Shown piece after piece: positions 25,770-35,617 of a stretch of DNA of 64,000 bases. The stretch is from Planctomycetaceae bacterium (lineage in GTDB: Bacteria > Planctomycetota > Planctomycetia > Planctomycetales > Planctomycetaceae): NCBI GenBank assembly GCA_014762625.1, contig JABURQ010000067.1, positions 1-64,000 on the forward strand, given 5' to 3'. Within the stretch, counting starts at the first letter, position 1, and the number at the start of each line of letters is the position of its first letter. Below the pieces are notes generated by a model, which was not told where the DNA came from, ran no database searches, and saw only the letters and a list, made by a program, of their open reading frames with translations. A program made the position numbers and the translations under genes.

Positions 25770-27706
25770 TATTTATAACTCCTCGTAGCGAGAGGAACGT
25801 TTTCGAATTCCAGTTGTTCTTTATGAAGAGTCGCAGCTTCTCCGACTCCGTTAAACTCCCACGCTGCCACGTACGCGTAATCGTCGTCGTTTCGCAGGGC
25901 TTCGTTTTCGGAAGTCTGGTGCTCTTGGCGGAAATGGCCGCCGCACGATTCTTCGCGATTGAGTGCGTCGGTGGCGATCAGTTCGGCGAATTCCATGTAG
26001 TCGGCAACACGACCGGCCTTTTCGAGAACCTGGTTCAACTCTTCATTTTTGCCGACAATTTTCAGGTCTTCCCAGAATTCGGAACGTAGTCCCCGAATAT
26101 TTTCGATAGCGGTTTCCAGACCTGCTTTGGTGCGTTCCATGCCGACATAATCCCACAAAATCGCTCCCAGTTCTTTATGGAACTGGTTGGGAGTTCGGCT
26201 TCCGCCAATCGACATGATCTTGTTGACTCGGCCTTTCGCGTTTTCCAACGCTTCGCGGCAGGCATCGTGGTCTTCGGGAATCTTCTCGAAGGAATGTCTG
26301 GCGAGGTGGTCTCCGATGGTGTACGGGATCACGAAGTAGCCATCGGCGAGACCTTGCATCAAGGCGCTGGCACCAAGACGGTTGGCTCCGTGGTCGGAGA
26401 AGTTAGCTTCCCCGAGGGCATACAATCCCGGAATGGTTGTTTGCAGGTGATAATCGACCCACAATCCACCCATCGTATAATGGACGGCTGGGTAAATCTG
26501 CATCGGGACATGATACGGGTCGTCGCCCGTAATCTTCTTGTACATATGAAACAAGTTGCCGTACTTCGCTCGGATGACATCCTCTCCATCGCGGGCGATG
26601 GCATCCCGAAAATCGAGATAGACGGCTTGACCGGTGTCGTTGACGCCGTGTCCTTTGTCGCATTCGAGTTTGGCTGCGCGTGAGGCAATGTCACGAGGAG
26701 CTAAATTACCGAACGAGGGATAGCGTCGTTCCAGGTAGTAGTCACGTTCGCTGTCTGGTATCTCGGCGGGTGGGCGAGAGTCATCTTTGCGTTTTGGTAC
26801 CCAGACACGACCATCGTTCCGCAAACTCTCACTCATCAGCGTCAATTTTGACTGATAGTCGCCCGAACGTGGAATGCATGTGGGGTGAATTTGAGTGAAA
26901 CAGGGGTTTGCGAAAAAAGCACCTTTTTTATGGCAACGCCAGGCGGCGGTCACATTTGAACCGTTTCCGTTGGTGGACAAATACCAGGCGTTCCCATAAC
27001 CACCGGTCGCCAAAACGACCGCATCGGCGGTGTGCGTTTCAAACTCACCGTTTATCAGGTTCCGCGTGACAATCCCTCGTGCCTTGCCGTCAACAACAAT
27101 CAGGTCGAGCATTTCCCGGCGGCTGAAGATTTCCACTTTGCCGGTTGAGACCTGTCGCATGAGGGCTTGGTAGGCTCCGAGGAGTAATTGTTGTCCGGTT
27201 TGTCCGCGACAATAGAACGTCCGAGAGACTTGTGCCCCGCCAAACGAACGATTCATCAGGAAACCGCCGTATTCGCGGGCAAAAGGAACTCCTTGAGCCG
27301 TGCATTGATCGATGATGTTGTTGGAGACTTGTGCCAGTCGATAGACATTCGCTTCTCGGCTGCGAAAATCGCCCCCTTTGACGGTGTCGTAAAAGAGTCG
27401 CCAGATGCTGTCGCCGTCGTTCGGGTAATTCTTGGCGGCGTTGATGCCTCCTTGAGCGGCGATACTGTGGGCCCGTCGTGGACTGTCTTGGATACAGAAC
27501 GATTTGACGTTGTAGCCGAGTTCGCCGAGCGTCGCGGCGGCAGAGCCTCCGGCAAGACCCGTCCCGACGACGATAATGTTGAATTTTCGTTTATTCGCCG
27601 GATTGACCAGTTTGAGGTCAAACTTGCATTTGTCCCATTTGTCCTGAATCGGACCGGATGGGATTTTCGAATCCAGAATGTTGGTGGCTGGTTCCGCGAT
27701 GGCCAT
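25769..27706 (-). CDS. sdhA: Succinate dehydrogenase flavoprotein subunit
   Basis: A 645-residue flavoprotein oxidising succinate to fumarate at covalently bound FAD. Seen: the FAD-binding [20 protein letters not shown] near residue 46, [15 protein letters not shown] with the likely FAD-linked His near 83, and the active-site segment [15 protein letters not shown] near 415. Length and end ([11 protein letters not shown]) match the B-type family. It is the middle gene of the sdhC-A-B operon. Confidence 0.97.
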   Translation of the reverse strand: MAIAEPATNILDSKIPSGPIQDKWDKCKFDLKLVNPANKRKFNIIVVGTGLAGGSAAATLGELGYNVKSFCIQDSPRRAHSIAAQGGINAAKNYPNDGDSIWRLFYDTVKGGDFRSREANVYRLAQVSNNIIDQCTAQGVPFAREYGGFLMNRSFGGAQVSRTFYCRGQTGQQLLLGAYQALMRQVSTGKVEIFSRREMLDLIVVDGKARGIVTRNLINGEFETHTADAVVLATGGYGNAWYLSTNGNGSNVTAAWRCHKKGAFFANPCFTQIHPTCIPRSGDYQSKLTLMSESLRNDGRVWVPKRKDDSRPPAEIPDSERDYYLERRYPSFGNLAPRDIASRAAKLECDKGHGVNDTGQAVYLDFRDAIARDGEDVIRAKYGNLFHMYKKITGDDPYHVPMQIYPAVHYTMGGLWVDYHLQTTIPGLYALGEANFSDHGANRLGASALMQGLADGYFVIPYTIGDHLARHSFEKIPEDHDACREALENAKGRVNKIMSIGGSRTPNQFHKELGAILWDYVGMERTKAGLETAIENIRGLRSEFWEDLKIVGKNEELNQVLEKAGRVADYMEFAELIATDALNREESCGGHFRQEHQTSENEALRNDDDYAYVAAWEFNGVGEAATLHKEQLEFENVPLATRSYK

Positions 27707-27772
27707 CTTGGGCTCCCTGTCGGGGCTAACTCTCAGTCGTGAAGAAATAAAGTCTGAACGGGTCTAAACTCG

Positions 27773-28438
27773 TCACTGGAACATGACCGCCCAGATCGGA
27801 AAACTGGCGAAACCGACCGCAATAATGATTGCAAAGGCCGTCCCCGCACATTGGATAAACTTATTGTATTTGGGGTGGTTCAGTCCCAGGGACTGGAAGG
27901 CACTGGAGAATCCGTGACTTAAGTGCATTCCCAGCACTAAAACACCGGCAATGTATCCCCCAAACGTGATCGGATCGTGCAGCAGACGAACCGCTTTGTC
28001 GAATGGTTCTTCGCCTTCCGGTCCGGGATTTCGTAATCCGAGACGGAAGTCGGCCAGGTGTAAGAGGACGAAACCCAAGACGATCACACCGCTCGTCCAC
28101 ATCACATCGTGAGGAAAGTAAGCGAACAGCGGAGCTTTCTGCTTGGTCTCTTTGACGTCATAATTTTGCTTGCGGGCGAGCTTATTTTCTCGTGTCGTCA
28201 CGACTGCGAGCACCACGTGAGCCAGAAATAAAACAAACAGCCCGACTTCGGCCACTGCCAGAAGCATCTTCTGCTCGTGGAGAGCGTGAGCGTAGTGGTT
28301 GTATTCTTCGGCTCCCACATAGAGGAGCAGGTTTCCGGCCAAGTGGGTGATCAGGAAACCGCACAGTAGCAGTCCCGTAATCCCCATGACAAATTTCTTG
28401 CCGATGGATGATGACAGAGCTCGGATCAGCCAGTTCAA
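27773..28438 (-). CDS. sdhC: Succinate dehydrogenase cytochrome b subunit
   Basis: A 221-residue five-helix membrane anchor of the b558 type, binding two haems and the quinone. Candidate haem histidines stand in LITHLAGNLLLY, HYAHALHE, LFLAHVVLA and LGMHLSHGF. It is the only anchor subunit, as expected for B-type complexes of Bacillus or Wolinella kind. It leads the operon; sdhA follows after 66 bp. Confidence 0.95.
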   Translation of the reverse strand: MNWLIRALSSSIGKKFVMGITGLLLCGFLITHLAGNLLLYVGAEEYNHYAHALHEQKMLLAVAEVGLFVLFLAHVVLAVVTTRENKLARKQNYDVKETKQKAPLFAYFPHDVMWTSGVIVLGFVLLHLADFRLGLRNPGPEGEEPFDKAVRLLHDPITFGGYIAGVLVLGMHLSHGFSSAFQSLGLNHPKYNKFIQCAGTAFAIIIAVGFASFPIWAVMFQ

Positions 28439-28755
28439 GATCTGCTCCTTCGTGAGCGAATCGTTCAGGGTGTCTATCGATGGTGGAGGGATCGAGTAAC
28501 CGATCCCCTAGCAGCCCGTTGTAATATAAACCGTATTGGTGACAGGTTTTTCACAACCGGCTACCCGGATTATAAGTGGTCGGTGGCCAAGTTCAATCAC
28601 CAAGCCGGTTTGCAGAGCCTGAATGCTGAGATTGTCCGATTGTTTTCATCGTTTCTTCTCGGAATCTAAGTCGGACCGACCCAAACCGCTGGGAAATGTC
28701 CCGATTGACGTGCGTTCAATGCGGGACTACGCTGAAGTAATGAGATCTCTTTCCT
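28439..28755. other. Gap with a solo MITE end
   Basis: The only recognisable item is CTAG followed by CAGCCCGTTG at 28508-28521, identical to the terminal sequence of the MITE-like elements with its CTAR target. No body or second end is visible. The rest, between divergent sdhC and the antitoxin gene, should hold both promoters but none was assigned. Confidence 0.5.
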
Positions 28756-28992
28756 ATGGAGTCTTCTATCGTGAACCTCGATCAAACCATTGAGAATCTG
28801 TCAGCATTGTCGGTGGAAGAACGCCTCCAGATTGTCCAGCGCCTGTGGGACACAATCCCAGCTGAGACTCCGGTTCAACTTTCACCCTCACAAAAAGAGG
28901 AGCTGGAACTTCGGATCGCCGCGCACGATGCTGATCCCGACTCCGCGTTGACCCGCGAACAACTCGAAGCACGACTGAAGAGTTCAAGATAA
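28756..28992 (+). CDS. Addiction-module antitoxin
   Basis: A 78-residue antitoxin of the putative addiction module component family (the short helical antitoxins paired with RelE/ParE toxins). Typical features: NLSALSVEERLQIVQRLWDT at residues 15-34 and the C-terminal REQLEARLKSSR. The stop overlaps the following toxin start (TAATG). The toxin is broken, so this antitoxin is now unpaired locally. Confidence 0.85.
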   Translation: MESSIVNLDQTIENLSALSVEERLQIVQRLWDTIPAETPVQLSPSQKEELELRIAAHDADPDSALTREQLEARLKSSR

Positions 28993-29075
28993 TGGTGAAG
29001 GTCGCCTATCGTCCTAAAGTTGCTGACGATCTTCAACAAGCCATGGATTGATATGAAGACAAGGTGAGTGAACCG
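28992..29075 (+). pseudogene. RelE/ParE-type toxin remnant with nonsense codon
   Basis: The frame begins MVKVAYRPKVADDLQQAMD and then hits TGA at 29049-29051, followed in the same frame by YEDKVSE. RelE/ParE toxins of this family normally read VDWYE here, so TGA most simply replaces the TGG of Trp. Family similarity ends about 8 codons later, so the distal toxin has also been lost. Only a 19-residue peptide could be translated. Confidence 0.85.
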
Positions 29076-29118
29076 GTGTCCGCGAATTGTGGGAAAGCTT
29101 TTTTTAGAATGATTGTAA

Positions 29119-29634
29119 ATGGGCGTTTATTATTACTACGTCAACGAGACTAACGAGCAATATTTCTGTATTGATCCGAGTGGAACTGACATCAAAAAGT
29201 ATGCGCTTGGAGACAATATTGGTTCTCGTGCTCTCCATTATTTGCTGCTCAACAATGACGAGTATTTCACTGGTGTGCCGGCTCATTCGATGGTTGGTAG
29301 TTGGATAGGTACTCATTTCTTTGTGACTGGTGATGACTACGACGAGCGTTTTAAGGATTTCCAAGAGAAGTTTGAAAATATTGGTCAGTCCGTTGTCGAG
29401 ATGATCGTCGAGATCGCACCGTACGATCTAGTCACGCATGGAGGTGTGGAGTGGCTCCTGACCGTCCTCCAATACAATGGAAAATTCATCACAATCGATC
29501 CGAAAATGCGAAAAAGAATGTCAAAAGCGTTTCGGCAGAGTAATCATCTCCAGCCAGATGAAGAGTTACAGAAGGTCATAACAGAATTGAAGGCGCTCCA
29601 CGAAAGAGATTACGAGCCATTTTTTGATGATTGA
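29119..29634 (+). CDS. Hypothetical soluble protein
   Basis: A 171-residue acidic protein with no family I recognise. It opens MGVYYYYVNETNEQYFCIDP and ends acidic (PFFDD). No signal peptide or membrane segment. Composition is more AT-rich than the core genes nearby, and it sits with immunity-like genes in the islet, so an immunity or accessory role is possible but unsupported. Confidence 0.6.
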   Translation: MGVYYYYVNETNEQYFCIDPSGTDIKKYALGDNIGSRALHYLLLNNDEYFTGVPAHSMVGSWIGTHFFVTGDDYDERFKDFQEKFENIGQSVVEMIVEIAPYDLVTHGGVEWLLTVLQYNGKFITIDPKMRKRMSKAFRQSNHLQPDEELQKVITELKALHERDYEPFFDD

Positions 29635-29822
29635 AGAAGTATCTGCTCTTACACGGAGAAGCGTCCCACTTCAAAAGAGTCTCGAAGATTGGACACGCCG
29701 ACGGAAGTCGGCAGGAGATCACGGAAGAGGGTTGGGATTTCTGGTATAATTCTAGTTGTCACGAGCCGGCCAGGAACGAGATATGTAACATGTGAGCTGC
29801 TTTTTCAACGAATGAAAGAAAA

Positions 29823-30227
29823 ATGTCATTTCGTGAATGGTACAAGGAACAGTTCTCCGAGACTCTGAAGGAACCGTTGTCTGATTCCGACCGCATTCCC
29901 GATGACGAAATTGATCGGCTGCTCGATGGACGGGAAATACCGCTCGCATTGCGTGACTATTATCGTGTCGCCGGACGGCATTGGATGAACTCCAACTACG
30001 ATCGATTGCTGGCTCCGAACGAATTACGTCGAGAACATTCCCACATCATGTTCATGGACGAAAATCAGAATGTTGGACACTGGGGATTCAATCAAGAAGA
30101 CGCTGCTGAAAATGATCCAGAGGTCTACCTGGGACAATGGGAAGGCGATGATTTTGTCTGGTACGATCAAGGACAAACCCTGAGCCGATTCATTATCGAA
30201 AGTTGGTTGGAAACCTGTACCGGCTAA
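29823..30227 (+). CDS. SMI1/KNR4-like putative immunity protein
   Basis: A 134-residue acidic protein. The pattern IPDDEIDRLLDGREIPLALRDYY followed by an aromatic, acidic segment and a closing LSRFIIESWLE resembles SMI1/KNR4-type (SUKH-like) proteins, many of which neutralise polymorphic toxins. Only the overall pattern supports the call. No toxin is adjacent. It is the first of two small genes in one direction. Confidence 0.55.
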   Translation: MSFREWYKEQFSETLKEPLSDSDRIPDDEIDRLLDGREIPLALRDYYRVAGRHWMNSNYDRLLAPNELRREHSHIMFMDENQNVGHWGFNQEDAAENDPEVYLGQWEGDDFVWYDQGQTLSRFIIESWLETCTG

Positions 30228-30305
30228 GGAAGTGATGACGAGGTTACTGATTGATGAGGCTCGGGGAAATTTATCTCCTGGATCCGCGAACAAGAGGAAC
30301 TTGCC

Positions 30306-30623
30306 ATGAATTACGAGGACGTCGAAACGAAGTTGCACAGTTTGACAAATACGCTGGTTCATGAGCTCATCTCACTGACGCCGGAATCAATGTCAGAGAT
30401 TCAGTTTGAAATTCTTTCGACGGACGACGGCGGAGCCGATGTCGGTTTACTGGAAACTCATCCTGATGCCAAAAAAGTGGCTCTCAGCGATGCTGTTTTT
30501 ACGGCATCATCTCATTATTTGCCTTTGGTCAAACAATATGTGAACGGCTGGCAGCGAACACTCATTTCGCTTCAAGAAGGTGAGGAAGGTTGGCAGGTCA
30601 ACGTGGAATTCGAGCAAGCATGA
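30306..30623 (+). CDS. YezG-like putative immunity protein
   Basis: A 105-residue acidic protein. The alternating pattern (IQFEILSTDDGGADVGLLE, then LPLVKQYVNGWQRTLISL, then a C-terminal strand WQVNVEFE) resembles YezG/DUF600-type immunity proteins. GAGGAA lies upstream. It follows the SMI1-like gene by about 80 bp. The assignment is tentative. Confidence 0.5.
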   Translation: MNYEDVETKLHSLTNTLVHELISLTPESMSEIQFEILSTDDGGADVGLLETHPDAKKVALSDAVFTASSHYLPLVKQYVNGWQRTLISLQEGEEGWQVNVEFEQA

Positions 30624-30811
30624 CACGGGTAGTACGGACCAGCGGTCCGTGTCTCAAACGACAAGAAATTCCCTCATGCGTGTGCGATCTGGAAGCGACT
30701 CACCATTCTCGCGTATTGAACAGTTCCCGTCGATTAGGCACAGCTAATCGACTCACTTGGTGACTGCGTCGGCCAGCCAATCTGAGTTGAGCTTCCTCTG
30801 AAAGGCGGAGG

Positions 30812-31536
30812 TTAGACATTCAGAAAATATTCTGGAATCGCAATGAAATATTTGAGATGAAACAAATATCGGCAAGCCATCTTCAGCGGCACGAGAAAAC
30901 CAATCTGGAGGATCAGCATCGCGACCAATGCTCTCAGTAATCCTATTCTTCTGCGGTGGGCATAGAGAACAAGAATAACCCCGCTCAAGAAATAAAACGC
31001 CAAAAGTAAGAATCCTGGAAACTCGCGAATATGCCAACTCCACCGATGATAAGAGACTCCAAGCAAGTGCCCCCAAATGTATTCTGAAAAATTCGTCAAG
31101 CTGATCGCTTCTATTCTATCAAGTCCCATTTTTCAGACGGCCAGTAGAATTGCCAGAAGGGGCCACGGCACCAGATTTCAACCCACAACAAAAACAACCA
31201 AAATGATTCCAGGCTGCACAATGCGATCAGAGCAGACTTTCTGTATGAAGTCGGTGTCGAGAATTGTGGCGTATCCGAGCTTTCTTTGGAGAGAAGGATC
31301 GAAATAGAGACGAAGCCGAGCGTAAATATCAGAGGGATAACGAATCGGGCCAACCAGGGATCAAAATAAACCAGCAGTTCTTGGACACCGGGCTGTATCA
31401 TCATCATCGGATGCTCCGATGCATCGGGTCGGCCATAGTGAGCGTCCACGATTTTGCGGATGGCAGGTTTTGAGAACCACAGCGCGATATTTATCGTGGC
31501 AAATGAAAATCCGATGATGATCAGAGCTTTTCGCAT
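30812..31536 (-). pseudogene. Membrane protein gene split by a 5-bp tandem duplication
   Basis: Two frames on the minus strand overlap by 19 bp: 31536-31111 (141 residues, at least three hydrophobic segments, ending SEKWDLIE) and 31129-30812 (105 residues, hydrophobic segments FLLLAFYFLSGVILVLY and LLRALVAMLILQIGFLV). At the junction lies an exact tandem TTCTA TTCTA on the plus strand (31109-31118). Removing one unit joins the frames as WDLIE followed by AISLTNFSEY, giving one protein of about 240 residues. A recent disruption, or a phase-variable tract, explains this better than two overlapping genes. Function unknown. Confidence 0.7.
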
Positions 31537-31661
31537 ATTTGGATCGCTCGGCTTTCCCCGGTGTTCTGACGAGGCCGGCTGCGATGGTCACTCGGCGCAG
31601 TCACTCATTCACCCACAGTGAAAATCCGTTTCCTCCGTCTCATCTGTGTTCTTACTTCTAC

Positions 31662-31694
31662 CATTCGTGTCATTCGCTTTATTCGTGGTCAAAA
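31662..31694. repeat. Dispersed CATTCGTGTCATTCG-type repeat
   Basis: The tract CATTCGTGTCATTCGCTTT leading into ATTCGTGGTCAAAAG resembles the inverted pair near 37488-37594 and the start of the window. It fills the gap beyond the end of RNase R. No gene is seen in 31537-31789. Confidence 0.5.
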
Positions 31695-31789
31695 GATTTC
31701 GGCTTGCTGGGCTGCATGAGTGGATGCCCTTGTGAGAACAGTTCCACATCGCTCATACCGACAGAGGACAATCGGCCTACAGTGATGCC

Positions 31790-34105
31790 TTAACCCTTCT
31801 TCTTCCCGCGTCTTTTCTTATTCGATTTCTTCGATGAGCCACCGGATTTGCCTTTGCCGTTCCCTTTGCTCTGCCCCTTACCTTGAGATTTTCCCTTTGG
31901 GGAGCCTTTTTTCTTCTGGCGGCTGTTCCCTTTGGACTTCTGCTTCTTCTTTTTCTTCGAATTCTCTGACTTCGATTTGCTGCCGCCGGAGAGTAACTCG
32001 AAATCGAGTTCTCGTCGGTCGATATCGACCTTGGCAACTTTGACCGTGACCGGATCGCCGAGGCGGAATTTCGTTCCCGTCGATCGACCGACGAGGGCGC
32101 GGGCTTTCTGGTCGTAATCGAAGTTCTCTTTCGCTTCGAGACGGCGAATGTGCGTCAATCCCTCGACCGGGATCTCGATTCCTTGAGAGAAGATGCCGAA
32201 CGTCTCGACGCCGGTGATGATGGCGTGCAGCTCTTCGCCGATGCGGTCTTCCATATAGCGGAGGAGCTTCAGTTTGGTCAGTTCCCGTTCGGCGCGTTCC
32301 GCGCGTCGGGATGTCTGCGAACAGTGTTTCCCCAGGCGGATCAATTCGTCTTCGTTGGATTCCTTGGGACGTCGCGTTTTCTTGATGATGGAATCGACAA
32401 TCCGATGCACGGTCAGGTCTGGATAGCGGCGGATCGGACTGGTGAAGTGGCAGTAATGTTCTTCGGCGAGTGCATAATGGCCGACTTCAAAGCGCGAATA
32501 TTCGGCCTGCTTCATGCTGCGGAGCAAGCCGTAGCTGATCGAGCGTTCCGCCGGGTGTCCCTTGACCTTGTCGAGGAGTGCCTGGAGCGATTTGCGGTCC
32601 TGGTATTTGGGTAATTGCAAATCGAGCGTTTCGACGAATTCCGCGAACGTGCGCAGCTTCACTTCGTCGGGATCGGGGTGAATTCGACGCAGGAAGAGAA
32701 TGCCGCGATCGGTCAGTTCCCGCGCGACGGCAATATTCGCCGCCAACATGAACTCTTCGATGATCTGGTGCGACTCGTCGTGTTCTTCTTCGACGGCTCC
32801 GGTAATGCGGCCTTCCTTGTCGAAGAGGAGTTTGACTTCCGGCATCGACAGTTCGAGCATACCCTTATCGTGACGTCGTTTTCGCAAGATGCGGGCGACT
32901 TTCTGCATCCGTTCGACCAGGTCGAACACTTTCGCGCCGACTTTCTTGCGACCTTTCTCTCCCGAGGCGAGCAGCGGCAGGACCTCTTCATATGCAAAGC
33001 GTTTCTTGACGTTGATCGCCGTGTTGGACAGCCGAGTCGAGACCGGAACACCGTCGGGTGTGAATTCGATGAAGCAGGACTTCGTAAAGCGAACTTTCCC
33101 TTCCTGCAAAGAGGCGAGACCGTTGGAGATGATCTCCGGCAACATGGGGATCACCTTACGCGGCAGATAGACACTGGTTCCTCGCTTAACGGCTTCGGTA
33201 TTCAAGGGGCTGTTGGAACGGACGAAGTGAGAGACGTCGGCGATATGCACGCCGAGCACGTAGTGGCCCGCTTCATTCTTCTCCAACGAAATCGCGTCGT
33301 CAAAATCACGGGCATCGGCGGGGTCGATGGTGATGATGGTTTGGTCGGTGAGATCTTCCCGGCCTTCGAGATCGGTATCGTCGAAACGGTCGGCCTGTCG
33401 TCGGGCGTCTTCGAGGACCTCTTCGGGAAACTCGTGGGGAATCCCGAACTGGTAAACAATCGACATCGTGTCGACTTCAACATCCCCGCCGGGACCGAGG
33501 ACTTTCGTGATCACCCCTTCCCCTTGTCGGCGAGGCGTGGGGAACCGCAACATGTCGAAGACGACTTTGTCGTCGGGATTGGCACCTTTCGCGCCCGGAT
33601 CGCCGACATAAACGGGTTCGTTAAAGGTGCGGCCGTCGACCTGGACGTAGCTTTGGCCGTTTTTCTCGAAATACGTGCCGACGAAGGTACTCGCCTGCCG
33701 TTCGATGATTTCGACGATCTGGGCGACGCGTTTACCGCTTCGTCCGCGTCGCTTGGTGACTCGGACCAGCACTTCGTCGCCCGATGCCGCGTCGAGCATC
33801 TCCCCTTCGGGAATCCAATATTCCTGGGGTTCTTTGGCGGGGACCTGATCGTGAGGACGGAAGAAGCCGTCGCCGCTCCCCATGCGTTTGACGACTCCGC
33901 TGATCAGATTGGGACCTTCCGAAATGGAGTAGGTTTTGTTGGCGTGCTGTTGGACTTTTCCGGCGGCGATCAGTTCGGCCAGCGAACGTCGTAATTTGCC
34001 GCGTTGTTTGTTGGTGACGTTCAGTTTTTCCGCCAGCTCGCGAAATTTAAGCGGCTGGTATTGTTTGGAGGAAAGAAGTTCGAGAACGTTCTGTTCGATA
34101 CCCAT
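31790..34105 (-). CDS. rnr: Ribonuclease R
   Basis: A 771-residue processive 3-to-5 exoribonuclease that degrades structured RNA. Parts in order: N-terminal winged helix (LKFRELAEKLNVTNKQRGKL), cold-shock domains, the RNB catalytic domain with TIDPADARDFDDAISLEKNE near residue 258 and HYCHFTSPIRRYPDLTVHR near 575, an S1 domain near 640-705, and a Lys/Gly/Ser-rich tail of about 65 residues. The basic tail resembles the end of the RhlE-like helicase and probably helps RNA binding. RNase R typically works with RNA helicases. Confidence 0.96.
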   Translation of the reverse strand: MGIEQNVLELLSSKQYQPLKFRELAEKLNVTNKQRGKLRRSLAELIAAGKVQQHANKTYSISEGPNLISGVVKRMGSGDGFFRPHDQVPAKEPQEYWIPEGEMLDAASGDEVLVRVTKRRGRSGKRVAQIVEIIERQASTFVGTYFEKNGQSYVQVDGRTFNEPVYVGDPGAKGANPDDKVVFDMLRFPTPRRQGEGVITKVLGPGGDVEVDTMSIVYQFGIPHEFPEEVLEDARRQADRFDDTDLEGREDLTDQTIITIDPADARDFDDAISLEKNEAGHYVLGVHIADVSHFVRSNSPLNTEAVKRGTSVYLPRKVIPMLPEIISNGLASLQEGKVRFTKSCFIEFTPDGVPVSTRLSNTAINVKKRFAYEEVLPLLASGEKGRKKVGAKVFDLVERMQKVARILRKRRHDKGMLELSMPEVKLLFDKEGRITGAVEEEHDESHQIIEEFMLAANIAVARELTDRGILFLRRIHPDPDEVKLRTFAEFVETLDLQLPKYQDRKSLQALLDKVKGHPAERSISYGLLRSMKQAEYSRFEVGHYALAEEHYCHFTSPIRRYPDLTVHRIVDSIIKKTRRPKESNEDELIRLGKHCSQTSRRAERAERELTKLKLLRYMEDRIGEELHAIITGVETFGIFSQGIEIPVEGLTHIRRLEAKENFDYDQKARALVGRSTGTKFRLGDPVTVKVAKVDIDRRELDFELLSGGSKSKSENSKKKKKQKSKGNSRQKKKGSPKGKSQGKGQSKGNGKGKSGGSSKKSNKKRRGKKKG

Positions 34106-34389
34106 GTAGTTTTTCTTTATTGCTAACGATATGTCTTGTTTGATATGTCATCTGTCTGCGGTAGTCCGGCTTTTCATCGAAGCGGTGTCTGGCGCAGCAG
34201 ATTAAAAACTAGGAAGCCAGGAAGGAAGGCTCCAGCGTCCCTTGGTGTCAGGGTTGCTTGCGCGTACAAGCTGGATAACCCGAACACAAATCCCGTTTTC
34301 ACTGGTGATTGTCTTTTCTGTTGAGGAAAAGACGTTCCCCTAGTGTGACTGTTCGGTCATTCAATCACAAATAGAAACCGAATCGGGGA
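34106..34389. other. Intergenic, nothing recognised
   Basis: Between the start of rnr and the end of the HD-domain gene. A 62-codon open frame in it has no supporting features. The rnr promoter should lie here. Confidence 0.5.
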
Positions 34390-35370
34390 CTATTCGCCTT
34401 TGTAGAGCTTACGGTCGAGACGTGGGATGAACGGGGTCCATTTTGATTGGCCGTCCGGATCGTCTTTGATCGTGCGCGAGAATTCGTGCATTTTGGCATC
34501 GAGGTTATCGATGTAATGCAGAGCGATCGCTTCGAGCGTCATCGGCAATCGAGAACTGCCGAATTCGTAGCTGCCATGATGCGAAATGACCATGTGTTTT
34601 AAACGCAGACCCATCTCGGGATCGAGAGGTTCGCCGGAAAGGCGTTCCGCTTCCGCAATTTTCTCGTTCAGCATTTCCACGCCGATGGTCATATGGCCGA
34701 TCAACTGGCCTTCATCGGTGTAGCTGAGCGACGTTTCCGCCGACAGTTCTTTCACTTTTCCCAAATCGTGCAGGAAGCAACCCGCCAATAAGAGGTCGAG
34801 ATCCAGATCGTCGTACAGATCGGCGATCCGGCTGGACGCTTCCATCATGCTGGCGACGTGTTCGAGGAGACCTCCCTGATACGCGTGATGGGCCTTGATA
34901 CCGGCCGGCGACATGGCGAAAGCATCCATCAGTGATTGATCGACGAGGAAACATTCCATCACCGATCGGAGCCCCGGATGGGAAATGCCGAGCAGTTTCT
35001 CCCGGACTTCGTCTAACAACTTGTCGATTTCGACGGAGGAGCTTTGCTGGAACTCGGCGGGATCGACCGACGATTCGTCAATTTTTTCGACGCGGGTGAG
35101 GATCATCTGTAACGATCCCTGGTACAACTGCACCTTGCCGCGGATTTTGACGAAGTCGCCCGTATTGATGTGGGCCAGATCGTCTTCGTTGACATTCCAC
35201 ATCAAGCCGCTCATGACGCCGGTTTTGTCCCGCAGGGTTGCCAGGAGGTACAGATCGGCGTTGCGATTGGCGCGGAGTTGTTTTTCGGCGAGCAGGTAGA
35301 CTTCTTCGACACTGTCTCCGTCGGAAAGCTCTTTCAGGAAACTTCGATTTTCGGTCTGTGTCTCGGACAT
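34390..35370 (-). CDS. YhaM-like OB/HD-domain 3-to-5 exoribonuclease
   Basis: A 326-residue protein with an N-terminal OB fold (LYLLATLRDKTGVMSGLMWN, GDFVKIRGKVQLYQG) and a C-terminal HD domain. Metal-binding residues: HHAYQGGLLEHV near residue 165, FLHDLGK near 203 and VISHHGSYEF near 260. The domain order is that of YhaM/CBF1-type exonucleases acting on RNA or single-stranded DNA. The Met of MSETQ was taken as the start because the upstream 35 codons lack similarity. It stands in line with rnr, hinting at shared RNA turnover. Confidence 0.9.
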   Translation of the reverse strand: MSETQTENRSFLKELSDGDSVEEVYLLAEKQLRANRNADLYLLATLRDKTGVMSGLMWNVNEDDLAHINTGDFVKIRGKVQLYQGSLQMILTRVEKIDESSVDPAEFQQSSSVEIDKLLDEVREKLLGISHPGLRSVMECFLVDQSLMDAFAMSPAGIKAHHAYQGGLLEHVASMMEASSRIADLYDDLDLDLLLAGCFLHDLGKVKELSAETSLSYTDEGQLIGHMTIGVEMLNEKIAEAERLSGEPLDPEMGLRLKHMVISHHGSYEFGSSRLPMTLEAIALHYIDNLDAKMHEFSRTIKDDPDGQSKWTPFIPRLDRKLYKGE

Positions 35371-35617
35371 CCGGGAAGCCTGTCTTTCATCGGTAGTCCG
35401 GAATTCTCTTTGAGATCCGAACCTGTGTAGGATTAAGGTCCTCCTGATTCTAGGTAGCGCGAGGCTCGCTCTCAAGCCAGACCGCCCGGATAAGCTTCGG
35501 GAATCGTATTTCGTTGGAAATTCCGGGGTTCCGCGTTTTGCCGAGAGTTCGGGCTTCTGCTAGAATGCCGCCCTTCCGGAGGCGGAAACTTCGGAAAACG
35601 TCCCCCCTGGCTTCTGG

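Noticed and set aside
32615-33994. 459-codon plus-strand frame
   Set aside because: Complement of rnr, without recognisable motifs.
34136-34324. 62-codon plus-strand frame in the gap before rnr
   Set aside because: No ribosome binding site, domain or conserved pattern.
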